Under the pieces are notes generated by a model, which saw only the letters and a program-made list of their open reading frames with translations, did not search any database and was not told where the DNA came from. A stretch of 64,000 bases of DNA from AC-32 sp963766375 (GTDB taxonomy: Bacteria; Actinomycetota; Thermoleophilia; Gaiellales; Gaiellaceae), in NCBI GenBank assembly GCA_963766375.1, contig CAVXZG010000004.1, forward strand, positions 169,905-233,904, given 5' to 3'. This document shows, in pieces, positions 28,239 to 36,780 of the stretch (its first letter is position 1; each line of letters begins with the position of its first letter). Position numbers and translations under genes: made by a program.

Positions 28239-28600
28239 GGCCCTACCTCCTCGCGGCGCTCCGGCGCCTGCTCGTCCTGATCGTGCTCGCGGCCGCATTG
28301 ACGGCGATCTCGTCGCTGGTGATCGGCCTGCTGATGGGAGCGTCGCTGACCCGGTCGCTGGCGATCGGTTTTTACCTGGTCGGCTCGTTCTGGCTCGTGT
28401 GCGGCTTCTTCGTCGGAAACCGCGGCCCCGTGCGGCTGAAGAGCGATCTGGGCGCACCGCTCTTCGGCTCGCGCTTCGTGCGCTGGGCGACTCCGGAAGA
28501 GCGCGACGAGACGATCAACATGTCGGCCGTCTACGTCGTGCTCGGATTCGTTCTCATCCTTTTTGGCTTTGCAGCCGACACTCGCTATAGCTTGTTCTAG
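28166..28600 (+). CDS. Small membrane protein of unknown function
   Basis: The 144-residue product has an acidic N-terminus (MADDGRGNEARNVVDDDPDAGG). Two or three hydrophobic segments follow (near residues 31-60, 62-80 and 120-140), separated by a soluble loop FGSRFVRWATPEERDETINMSAVY. I do not recognise the family; the loop sequence suggests a small conserved actinobacterial membrane protein. The ATG at 28166 lies inside the oppF gene, and a later in-frame start is possible. Confidence 0.6.
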   Translation: MADDGRGNEARNVVDDDPDAGGGLRPYLLAALRRLLVLIVLAAALTAISSLVIGLLMGASLTRSLAIGFYLVGSFWLVCGFFVGNRGPVRLKSDLGAPLFGSRFVRWATPEERDETINMSAVYVVLGFVLILFGFAADTRYSLF

Positions 28601-28650
28601 TCTGCAGCAGGGTTCCCTAACTTCGAGCAGGGATAGGCGTCAGAACGGAT

Positions 28651-29127
28651 ATGCGAGAACTGAGGGCACAGAACCGGGTTTGCGATCGCGCGCGCGAGTA
28701 TTCGTCGCGCTCGCTGGACGGCGAGCTGTCCGATTTCGAGCGCGCGCTCCTCGAGACCCATCTCGAGCGCTGTGACGCCTGCCGTGCGTACGCGGTGGAG
28801 CTGGCCGAAATCGTCACGCGCTTGCGGCTGGAGCCGCTCGAGGCGCTGCCGCATCCGGTCTCGCTTCCGTCGAGGCGCAGGGTCCGTGCGCGAGCTCTCC
28901 AGGGCGCAGCCGCCGTCGCCGCCGCCGCGGTCGCCGCGACCGCCGGACTCGTCGGCTCGCTGCAGTCGCACCCGAACGAGGCCCGCCCGAACCCGACCCT
29001 CGAGGCGCTGATCCGGGCCGACGACTTCCACTCGCAGGACATCCAGCTCCTGCACCAGATCAACGCCGCGGCGAACATGCCGAAGAAGAGCATCGTCCTG
29101 GCCCGCAACGGCCAGAAGCCGGCGTAA
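28651..29127 (+). CDS. Zinc-finger anti-sigma-like membrane protein, no partner sigma nearby
   Basis: The 158-residue protein has an N-terminal zf-HC2 domain: CDRAREYSSRSLDGELSDFE, then HLERCDACRAY, giving the Cys...HxxxCxxC zinc ligands (Cys 12, His 38, Cys 42, Cys 45 approximately). One membrane helix follows (AAAVAAAAVAATAGLVGSL, residues 88-106) and then a short outer tail. This is the layout of ZAS-type anti-sigma factors. No ECF sigma gene lies beside it, which is unusual for the type. Confidence 0.75.
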   Translation: MRELRAQNRVCDRAREYSSRSLDGELSDFERALLETHLERCDACRAYAVELAEIVTRLRLEPLEALPHPVSLPSRRRVRARALQGAAAVAAAAVAATAGLVGSLQSHPNEARPNPTLEALIRADDFHSQDIQLLHQINAAANMPKKSIVLARNGQKPA

Positions 29128-29356
29128 CACCGGCCCCTCTCGAGCGACTACCGTAGTAGCTCGATGATTCCGTCACTCGTCAGCTCGTACGTCTGAAGCC
29201 TCGATCACGCCGCCCGGGTGGCGGCGCTGATGCAGGACAGTCGCCCACTGCCGGTCGGGGATCGAGAGAGCACGCGCTTCGGTAAACTCACCGCCCTGGG
29301 CGGGCGGCTCCGGCGCCGCCTCCGAAACAAACCCGAACCACCTCTCCAGGAGACGC
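29128..29356. other. Intergenic region upstream of atpD
   Basis: These 229 bases hold no convincing gene. They contain TAAACT at about 29283 as a possible -10 box, a GGCGGC/GCCGCC hairpin at about 29304-29320, and an AGGAGA ribosome binding site before the atpD ATG. A minus-strand frame starting at 29358 (61 codons) is possible but unsupported. Confidence 0.4.
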
Positions 29357-30857
29357 ATGCCTGACCAAAAGAACGGCCAGAACGTCGGCAAGATCATCGA
29401 GATCAAGGGGGTCGTGATCGACGCCCTCTTCACCGAGCAGCTGCCGCAGATCTACTCGGCGCTGCGGATCCAGCTCCCCGAGCGCCCCGAGGGGCCGGCG
29501 GTCGACCTGATCGCGGAGGTGCAGCAGCACCTGGGCGACGACCGGGTGCGCGCGGTCGCGATGGACGCGACGGACGGGATCCCGCGCGGCGTCGACGTGA
29601 TCGACACGGGCGGCCCGATCAGCGTCCCGGTCGGCGAGCAGACCCTCGGACGGCTTTTCAACGTGCTCGGCGAGACGATCGACGAGGGCGAGGCGATCTC
29701 GGCCGACACGGAGCGCTGGCCGATTCACCGCGACCCGCCGAGCTTCGAGTCGCTCCAGCCGACGATGGAGATCTTCGAGACCGGCATCAAGGTGATCGAC
29801 CTGGTCGCGCCGTTCGTGCGCGGCGGCAAGGTCGGCCTCTTCGGCGGCGCCGGGCTCGGCAAGACCGTCCTGATCCAGGAGCTGATCCGCAACGTCGCAC
29901 AGGAGCACGAGGGCTACTCCGTGTTCGCCGGCGTGGGCGAGCGCACGCGCGAGGGCAACGACCTCTGGCTCGAGATGACCGAGTCGGGCGTGATCAGCTC
30001 GACCGCGCTCGTCTTCGGCCAGATGAACGAGCCCCCGGGCGCCCGACTGCGCGTCGGCCTCTCCGGGCTGACGATGGCCGAGTACTTCCGCGACGAGGGC
30101 GGAGGCCGCGACGTCCTGCTCTTCATCGACAACATCTTCCGCTTCGTCCAGGCAGGATCCGAGGTCTCGGCGCTGCTCGGGCGCATGCCGAGCGCCGTCG
30201 GCTACCAGCCGACTCTCGCCACCGAGATGGGCCAGCTCCAGGAGCGGATCACCTCGACTCGCCAGGGCTCGGTCACCTCGGTGCAGGCGATCTACGTGCC
30301 GGCCGACGACCTCACCGACCCGGCGCCGGCGAACACGTTCGCCCACCTCGACGCGTTCATCACGCTCTCGCGGCCGATCTCCGAGAAGGGGATCTACCCC
30401 GCGATCGATCCGCTCGACTCCACCTCGCGCGCGCTTCAGCCGGACATCGTCTCGCCGGAGCACTACGAGACCGCGACACGCGTGCAGGAGGTCCTCCAGC
30501 GCTACAAGGACCTCCAGGACATCATCGCGATCCTCGGGATGGACGAGCTGTCCGACGAGGACCGGCTGATCGTGCAGCGGGCGCGCAAGATCGAGCGCTT
30601 CCTCTCGCAGCCGATGTTCGTCGCAGAGGCGTTCACCGGCCAGCCCGGCAAGTTCGTGCGGCTCGAGGAGACGATCAACGGCTTCACCGAGATCCTCGAC
30701 GGCAAGCACGACGAGCTGTCCGAGCAGGCCTTCTACATGGTCGGCACGATCGAGGAGGCCGTGGCGAAGGGCAAGGGCGACGAGGGCGAGGCCGAGCCCG
30801 AAGCCGAGGAGGCCCCTGAAGACAGCGGACGCCGAGGCGGAGGCCGTTCCCGCCTAG
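29357..30857 (+). CDS. atpD: ATP synthase subunit beta (one frameshift at the C-terminal tail)
   Basis: The catalytic beta subunit has the P-loop GGAGLGKT near residue 164, the GERTREGNDLW segment and the LLFIDNIFRF Walker B strand. The core ends near FYMVGTIEEA and is followed by an acidic tail. As written, the frame runs on into atpC. Removing one G near 30828 gives a tail EDSDAEAEAVPA ending at a TAG (30855-30857) that overlaps the atpC GTG, which is the normal arrangement. The apparent beta-epsilon fusion is therefore probably an artefact. Confidence 0.94.
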
Positions 30858-31285
30858 TGGCCGAGGGGAGGACGTTTGCGCTCTCCCTCGTGACGCCCGA
30901 CGGGGCGGCATTCGAGGGTGAGGTCGAGATGCTGATCGTGCCCGGCGACGCGGGCGAGATCGGCGTGCTCGCCCGGCATGCGCCCCTGGTGGCGATGCTG
31001 AAGGCCGGCTCGACGCGGATCTACCGCGACCGGGCCAGCGGGGACACGCTCGAGTTCGCGACCGGGCCCGGCTTCTTCAAGGTCGAGCAGGACCGCGCGC
31101 TCGCGCTGGTCGACGACGCCGTCGAGGCCCGTGAGATCGACGACGCCCGCGCGACGGAGCAGCTGGAGCAGGCCCGCGCCGAGCTCGAGCGGCTCGATCG
31201 CGGGGAGTCCGACGCCGACCGCTGGCAGCTCGAGCAGCGCGTCCGGCACGCGGAGAACCAGCTGGCGGTGTCGGGTCGTGGCTGA
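30857..31285 (+). CDS. atpC: ATP synthase subunit epsilon
   Basis: Epsilon is the regulatory rotor subunit. From the GTG at 30857 the 142-residue protein reads VAEGRTFALSLVTPDGAAFEGEVEMLIVPGDAGEIGVLARHAPLVAML, the beta-sandwich domain, and ends with a helical hairpin (ARATEQLEQARAELERL). The start overlaps the restored atpD stop as TAGTG. Its last eight bases overlap the next gene. Confidence 0.92.
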   Translation: MAEGRTFALSLVTPDGAAFEGEVEMLIVPGDAGEIGVLARHAPLVAMLKAGSTRIYRDRASGDTLEFATGPGFFKVEQDRALALVDDAVEAREIDDARATEQLEQARAELERLDRGESDADRWQLEQRVRHAENQLAVSGRG

Positions 31286-32189
31286 GCTGCAGGCGTTCAT
31301 CCCCGGGCTCTACCCACGCTCGGAGGAGCTCGTCCAGGCGACGCGCGACCTCGACCGCGGCCGCACGACGCAGGAGGCGGTGGACTCGCAGGTCGAGCGC
31401 GACCGCGCCGCCTTCGTCTCCGGCCAGCAGGACGCCGGGCTCGATCTGCTCGCCGACGGGATGCTGACCTGGCAGGACCACTTCCGGCCTCTGCTCGACT
31501 CCGCCGACGGGCTCGAGACCGGCGCGCTCACGCGCTTCCTCGATACGAACACCTTCTACCGCGCCCCCAAGGCCACGACCGCGACGCCGAAGCTCGAGGC
31601 GCCGCTCGGCGAGCGCTACGTCGCCCCGCTTCCCGGCCCGAGGCTCGTCACGCTGCCCTCGCCGTTCGCGCTCTCCCACGGCACCGGGATCACCCCGAAG
31701 ACGATGGCCGAGGGCGTGCTCAAGCCCGCGATCGACGCACTGGACGCCGAGCTCGTCGTGCTGGCAGAGCCGTTCCTCGCACGCGAAGAGGGAGCCGGCC
31801 TCGACAGTCTCGCCGAGGCGCTCGAGAGCCTCGCGGGCGGGCCCAAGCTCGCGATCTGGTTCACCTTCGGCGACGCCCGCCGGCTGCTCGAGCAGGGCGC
31901 GGCCGATCTTCCTGTCGAAGGGATCGGCGTCGACTTCTACGGGACGCACCTGACCGACGTGCCGGAGGATTTCCCGAAGCTGCTGCTCGCCGGCGTCGTG
32001 GACGCGCGCAACTCCTTGCTCGAGGAGCCGCGCGAGCTCGCGGCCTTCGCGCAGCGCCTCGGCGAGCGCGTGGAGAGAATCGCGCTCGTGCCGAACGGCG
32101 ACCTGCAGTACGTCTCCGAGAAGTTCGCGCGCGAGAAGCTCGCGCGCCTCGGCAAGGCCCGGACCGCTACAACGGAAGCCGCAGCATGA
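31278..32189 (+). CDS. Methionine synthase (MetE)-like protein, N-terminal-type half
   Basis: The 303-residue protein resembles the substrate-binding half of cobalamin-independent methionine synthase. It contains DLLADGMLTWQDHFRPL, TNTFYRAPK, PLPGPRLVTLPSPFALSHGTG and a barrel pattern ending VERIALVPNGDLQYVSEKFAREKL. The zinc ligands of MetE are absent here and occur in the next gene. The GTG overlaps the atpC end by 8 bp. The pair looks like a two-gene MetE rather than the usual single protein of about 750 residues. The methyl donor is not predictable. Confidence 0.75.
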   Translation: MAELQAFIPGLYPRSEELVQATRDLDRGRTTQEAVDSQVERDRAAFVSGQQDAGLDLLADGMLTWQDHFRPLLDSADGLETGALTRFLDTNTFYRAPKATTATPKLEAPLGERYVAPLPGPRLVTLPSPFALSHGTGITPKTMAEGVLKPAIDALDAELVVLAEPFLAREEGAGLDSLAEALESLAGGPKLAIWFTFGDARRLLEQGAADLPVEGIGVDFYGTHLTDVPEDFPKLLLAGVVDARNSLLEEPRELAAFAQRLGERVERIALVPNGDLQYVSEKFAREKLARLGKARTATTEAAA

Positions 32190-33353
32190 GCCGACGTCAA
32201 GTTCCTCACCCACGAGATCGGCTCGCTGGCCAAGCCGCCCTGGCTGACGAAGAGCGCGCTGGGGCGCGAGCTCGACGAGAGCGACATCGAGCACGCGCGC
32301 ACCTGGGGCGAGAAGGTCGGCGTCGAGGGGCACGAGGAGCTGGTCGAGTTGCTGCAACGCGGCGGCGCGGAGCTCGACGAGATCGCGCGCTGGTCGAGCC
32401 GTTACTGCGTGCGCCTGCAGGAGTCGGCCGGCGTCGAGGTGATCTGGGACGGCGAGCAGCTGCGCAGCGAGATGTACGCCTGGGCGATCGAGCACGCGAA
32501 GGGCTTCGAGCCGCGCGGCACCGTCCGCAGCTTCGACAACAAGTACTACTCGAAGTCCGCAGCGGTCGGCCCGGTCGGGCTGGCCACGCCGTACCACAAC
32601 GACGAGTTTTCGTTCCTGCAGTCTGTCGCGAAGCATCAGCTGAAGATCCCGGTCACCGGCGCGTACACGCTGGCGGTCTGGTCCTACGACGAGCACCACA
32701 CGCCGAAGGAGGGCCGCCTCGGCGCCGGCTACGGCCGCTCGAAGGAGATCGAGGCGCGCCGGGAGCTGACGCTCGACATCGCGCGCAACCTGATCCGCCC
32801 GAACCTCGAGGCGCTGATCGGCCTCGGCGCGACCTGGATCCAGATCGACGAGCCCGGCGCTTCCACCGAGGAGGACGAGCTCGACCTCTTCGTCGAGAGC
32901 TTCAACGTCAGCGTCGAGGGGCTCGACTGCATGTTCTCGACGCACCTCTGCTTCTCCGACTACGACCTCTTCTTCCCGGCGATCGAGGGCATGGGCGGCT
33001 GCCGCCAGTACTGCGTCGGCTTCGCCAACTACGACCGCACCGAGCTCGGCACCTCCGGGGATGACCGGCCCGGGTACGAGGTGATCTCGAAGTTCCGCGA
33101 CCTGCCGTACGACCCGATCCTCGGCCTCGGCGTGCTCGACATCCACACCGACTTCATCGAGCCCCCCGAGCTGGTGCGCGACCGGATCCTCTATGCGGTC
33201 GAGGTCTTCGGCGACCCTGCGCGGATCCACGTCTGCCCGGACTGCGGCCTGCGGACGCGCAGCTGGGACGTCGCCTACGAGAAGCTGCAGGCGATGGTCG
33301 AGGGCACCCGGCTCGCCGAGGAAGCGCTCAACCGCGCCCACGCGTCGGCGTAG
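32186..33353 (+). CDS. Cobalamin-independent methionine synthase-like protein, zinc-binding half (frameshift at start)
   Basis: The protein begins with ATG 32186, which overlaps the preceding stop as ATGA. One extra C near 32192 must be removed to read MSDVKFLTHEIGSLAKPPWL. It carries the MetE C-terminal features: QIDEPG, FSTHLCFSDYD (zinc His and Cys), LGLGVLDIHTDFIEPPE and HVCPDCGLRTRSWD (the third zinc ligand and the catalytic region). The restored length is about 388 residues. Together with the upstream half it could methylate homocysteine, and ahcY 4 kb downstream fits a methyl cycle. Confidence 0.85.
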
Positions 33354-33378
33354 CGCGTAGCCCCGCCGGAGCGTCGGC

Positions 33379-33384
33379 TATCCT
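33379..33384 (+). promoter_or_regulatory. -10 box TATCCT upstream of the LCP gene
   Basis: TATCCT would place a transcription start near 33391, only three bases before the hairpin at 33394. The LCP mRNA would then begin with that hairpin. This is tentative. Confidence 0.3.
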
Positions 33385-33393
33385 GCCTCTGGC

Positions 33394-33422
33394 GAACGCC
33401 TCCCCGGGCGTTCTCGTTTTTT
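33394..33422 (+). terminator. Rho-independent terminator between the MetE-like and LCP genes
   Basis: GAACGCC (33394-33400) and GGCGTTC (33407-33413) pair around a six-base loop and are followed by TCGTTTTTT. The T-run ends four bases before the ATG of the LCP gene, so the structure either terminates the methionine synthase transcript or acts as a leader attenuator. Confidence 0.75.
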
Positions 33423-33426
33423 CCTG

Positions 33427-35409
33427 ATGCGGACGACGCTAAAAAGAGGAATCGGCCGCGGCGCCGAGGTCAACGGCAACGGCCGCGCGATCCTCCCGCC
33501 CGGCTCGCTGACGCCGGTGACGCTCTACCGCCAGCCGCCGCCTCGGCAGCGCGGGCTCGCGGTGCAGATCGGCCGCTTCTTCGCCTGGCTGCTTCTGACC
33601 GTGCTGATGCTGGCCGTGGGGCTCGTCGGCGGCTTCTACCTCTGGGCGCACGAGAGCGCGGCGGCCCTCCAGGCGCACTCGGTGGACGCGAAGCGCGCGC
33701 AGGCGCGGCTCGACGAGGTTCCCGACGCGAAGCACGCGGCAGTCGCGCTGGTGATCGGCTACGACCACCGGGCGGGCGAGCACGGCCTACCCTCACGCTC
33801 GGACACGATGATGTTGATCCGCGCGGACCCGGTCACGAAGACGATCTCGCTGCTCTCGTTTCCGCGTGACCTCACCGTGCCGCTCTACTGCCCTGGGGCG
33901 ACGGCCTCGGGAGCGCACAACGGCCCGGCGGTGGTCACCGACCACGGGCGCATCAACAGCGCCTACGCCTACTGCGGCTCGACGGGAGCGCTGGAGACGG
34001 TGCGCCACCTGACCAACGTGCCGATCAACTACCTCGTCAGCGTCAACTTCCTCGGCTTCATCGCCGTCGTGAACAAGCTCGGCGGGGTCTGGATGGACAT
34101 CGACCGCCGCTACTACAACAAGAACGTCGGCACAGGATCGACCAACTTCGCGAACATCGATCTTCAGCCTGGCTACCAGCGCATGACCGGCAAGCAGGCC
34201 CTCGATTTCGTCCGCTTCCGGCATACGGACTCCGACCTGTTCCGGCTCGCGCGGCAGCAGCAGTTCGTCTCGGCCGCCCGCCAGCAGATCGCGAAGTCGA
34301 TCGGCCCCGCCAGTCTCGTGCGAATCGTGAACACGATCTCGCACCACAAGTTCCTGGAGATCGGCGTGGGCGGGGGAGGGCAGTTCGCGCTCAGCACCGT
34401 CTACAGCTACGCCAAGTTCGCCTACGGCCTTCCGCCGGGCCATGTTTTCCAGGTGAAGATCAGCGGGGTCTCCGGCTACTCGGAGCTGACGACCGACCCG
34501 ACCAACATCCAGGACGCGGTCCAGAATTTCCTCAACCCGGACGTCGAGGCCTCGGCCACCGCGACCTCGGTCGCGCTCGGCAAGAAGATCCGCAGCCGGA
34601 ACCGGACGATCGCGCCGGCGAAGGTGACCCTGACGGTGCTCAACGGCAACGGCCGGGCCGGGTCGGCCTCGAACGCGAGCTACCTGCTCGGCCGCAAGGG
34701 CTACAGCATCGTGCTCCCTCCGAGCAACCAGCCGGCCAACGCGCCGAACTGGAACTACTTCCACTCCAAGATCTACTACGACCCGGCGCGTCCCGGCGAC
34801 GGCAAGATCGCCGCGCAGCAGGTGTCGCGCCTGATCGGAAGCGCGGACGTCGAGCCGATGCCGGCCAACATCGCCCCGCTCGCGAACGGGGCGCTGCTCG
34901 TGGGCGTGGTGGGCTCGACCTTCCACGACCAGCTCGTGCCGCTCGTGGTCCCGCAGACCCCGACCCGGCAGCCGCCGAACACGCGCCGCGACCCGGCCGA
35001 GACCCGCTCGACCCTCTTCTCGCTTCGGAAGCGCCTCCCGTTCCGGCTCGAGGTGCCGACGCTGCTCGAGCGCAGCTCCTACCTCGACTCCGCCTCGGGC
35101 GAGACGCCGTCGCGCGTGTACGTGCTCGGCGGCCAGCCAACGCTGCGTCTCACGTACCGCACCGGCTCGAACGAGTACTGGGGCATCCAGATGACGCGCT
35201 GGGCCGACGCGCCTGCGCTCGCGGACAAGAGCCTGAACCAGCGGATCGGCGGCCGCTCGTTCGATCTCTACTACACGGGCTCGCACCTGCACATGGTCGT
35301 CCTGCGCGACAACGGCGCCACGTACTGGGTCGTGAACACCCTGCTCGATTCGCTCTCGAACGAGACGATGCTCGCGATCGCCCGGGGCCTGCGCCCGATG
35401 GCCCGGTAG
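33427..35409 (+). CDS. LytR-CpsA-Psr (LCP) family cell-wall polymer transferase
   Basis: LCP enzymes attach lipid-linked polymers to peptidoglycan at the outer face of the membrane. The 660-residue protein has a cytoplasmic N-terminus and one membrane helix (residues 52-76). The LCP domain follows: RSDTMMLIRADPVTKTISLLSFPRDL near residue 123, GVWMDIDRRYYN, and LDFVRFRHTDSDLFRLARQQQF near residue 258, with the arginines that bind the pyrophosphate. A LytR_C domain starts at VTLTVLNGNGRAGSASNASYLL near residue 400. The extra C-terminal ~180 residues form a further beta-rich domain. Confidence 0.93.
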   Translation: MRTTLKRGIGRGAEVNGNGRAILPPGSLTPVTLYRQPPPRQRGLAVQIGRFFAWLLLTVLMLAVGLVGGFYLWAHESAAALQAHSVDAKRAQARLDEVPDAKHAAVALVIGYDHRAGEHGLPSRSDTMMLIRADPVTKTISLLSFPRDLTVPLYCPGATASGAHNGPAVVTDHGRINSAYAYCGSTGALETVRHLTNVPINYLVSVNFLGFIAVVNKLGGVWMDIDRRYYNKNVGTGSTNFANIDLQPGYQRMTGKQALDFVRFRHTDSDLFRLARQQQFVSAARQQIAKSIGPASLVRIVNTISHHKFLEIGVGGGGQFALSTVYSYAKFAYGLPPGHVFQVKISGVSGYSELTTDPTNIQDAVQNFLNPDVEASATATSVALGKKIRSRNRTIAPAKVTLTVLNGNGRAGSASNASYLLGRKGYSIVLPPSNQPANAPNWNYFHSKIYYDPARPGDGKIAAQQVSRLIGSADVEPMPANIAPLANGALLVGVVGSTFHDQLVPLVVPQTPTRQPPNTRRDPAETRSTLFSLRKRLPFRLEVPTLLERSSYLDSASGETPSRVYVLGGQPTLRLTYRTGSNEYWGIQMTRWADAPALADKSLNQRIGGRSFDLYYTGSHLHMVVLRDNGATYWVVNTLLDSLSNETMLAIARGLRPMAR

Positions 35410-35412
35410 TCT
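35407..35412 (+). promoter_or_regulatory. -10 box TAGTCT using the LCP stop codon
   Basis: TAGTCT includes the TAG stop of the LCP gene and ends 7 bases before the next GTG at 35420, again the leaderless geometry. Confidence 0.35.
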
Positions 35413-35419
35413 GCTCCGC

Positions 35420-36763
35420 GTGAAGAGCGGAGAAAAGCCTGCAATCGGGGTGTTCGGGGCCGGCTGGGTCGGTCTCGTCACCGGCGCCTGCTTCGCCGAG
35501 CTCGGGCATGACGTCGTCGTGCGAGACGTGCTCCCCGAGCGCATCGAGGCGCTGCAGGCCGGGCGCCTGCCGCTGCACGAGCCGGGCCTGGCGGAGCTGC
35601 TCGAGCGCAACCGCGAGCGGCTGACGTTCACCACCGAGCTCGACGAGGTCGTCTCGGCGCCGATCATGTTCGTCTGCGTCGGCACGCCGCCGACCTACTC
35701 GGGCGACGCCGACCTCTCCGCCGTGTGGACGGTGGTCGACCATCTCCCCGCGCTCGAGGAGCGGGCGATCCTCGTGATGAAGAGCACGGTGCCTGTCGGG
35801 ACCGGCGAGAAGGTGCGGGCGGCTCTCGACGCGCGGGGCCTCGCGCACGTGGGCTACGTCTCCAACCCGGAGTTCCTCTCCGAAGGCAGCGCCGTCAAGG
35901 ACTTCATGAGCCCGGACCGCCTCGTCGTCGGCGCCTTCACAGAGGCCGACGCGGGCACCGTGGCCGCGCTCTACGAGCCGCTGGAAGCTCCGATCGTGCA
36001 GGCCGACGTCGCCTCCGCCGAGATGATCAAGCTCGCCGCCAACGCGTTCCTGATGACGCGGATCAGCTTCATCAACGAGATCGCCAACGTCTGCGAGGCG
36101 ACCGGGGCGGACGTCGAGCAGGTGGCCAAGGGCATCGGTCTCGACCATCGGCTGGGACCGCACTTCCTGCGCGCCGGGATCGGCTGGGGCGGAAGCTGCT
36201 TCCCCAAGGACGGCGTCGCCCTGAAACAGCTCGCGTCGAACTCCGGCTACCACTTTCAGCTTCTGAACGCCGTGATCGAGGTGAACGAGTTCCAGAAGCG
36301 GCGCGTCATCGGCAAGCTCGAGAAGCACCTGGGCAAGCTGCGCGGCAAGACGATCGCGTTGCTCGGGCTGGCCTTCAAGCCGAACACCGACGACCTGCGC
36401 GAGGCGCCGTCGCTCGTGCTCGCCTCACGGCTGCTCGCGGAAGGCGCCGAGGTGCGCACCTGGGACCCTGTTGCCGACGCGAGCCGCTTGCTCCAGGGCG
36501 TCACCTTCTGCGACAGCGTGCTCGACGCGGTGAACGGCGCCGATGCGGCGGTGATCGTGACCGAGTGGGACGAGCTGAAGACGCTTGCCTCGGAGGAGGT
36601 GCGAATCGCGATGCGCCGGCCCCTGATCCTGGACGGCCGCAACCTCCTCGACCCGGAGCAGGCGCGCGCTGCGGGCTTCGACTACGAAGGCATCGGTCGC
36701 GCCTCGTCGCCGCTCGCCTCTCTTCCTGAGACCGAGGAGCGCGAGCACCAGCTCGAGGCTTAG
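35420..36763 (+). CDS. UDP-glucose/GDP-mannose 6-dehydrogenase family
   Basis: The 447-residue enzyme oxidises a nucleotide-sugar C6 alcohol to the acid with two NAD+. It has the Rossmann motif GVFGAGWVGLVTGACFAELGH at the start, STVPVGTGEKV near residue 120, the catalytic-loop asparagine region EMIKLAANAFLMTRISFINEI near residue 197, and the catalytic cysteine in GWGGSCFPKDGVAL near residue 257. Neighbouring nucleotidyltransferases suggest UDP-glucuronate for wall or capsule polymers. Confidence 0.93.
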   Translation: MKSGEKPAIGVFGAGWVGLVTGACFAELGHDVVVRDVLPERIEALQAGRLPLHEPGLAELLERNRERLTFTTELDEVVSAPIMFVCVGTPPTYSGDADLSAVWTVVDHLPALEERAILVMKSTVPVGTGEKVRAALDARGLAHVGYVSNPEFLSEGSAVKDFMSPDRLVVGAFTEADAGTVAALYEPLEAPIVQADVASAEMIKLAANAFLMTRISFINEIANVCEATGADVEQVAKGIGLDHRLGPHFLRAGIGWGGSCFPKDGVALKQLASNSGYHFQLLNAVIEVNEFQKRRVIGKLEKHLGKLRGKTIALLGLAFKPNTDDLREAPSLVLASRLLAEGAEVRTWDPVADASRLLQGVTFCDSVLDAVNGADAAVIVTEWDELKTLASEEVRIAMRRPLILDGRNLLDPEQARAAGFDYEGIGRASSPLASLPETEEREHQLEA

Positions 36764-36780
36764 TGGCGGCGGCGCCTTAG

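Noticed and set aside
29173..29358. A 61-codon minus-strand gene opposite the atpD leader
   Set aside because: It has no recognisable motif, no ribosome binding site and would place its start on top of the atpD start.
29357..31285. A genuine fused ATP synthase beta-epsilon protein
   Set aside because: One base restores a normal stop that overlaps the atpC start, and stator-rotor fusion is mechanically unlikely.
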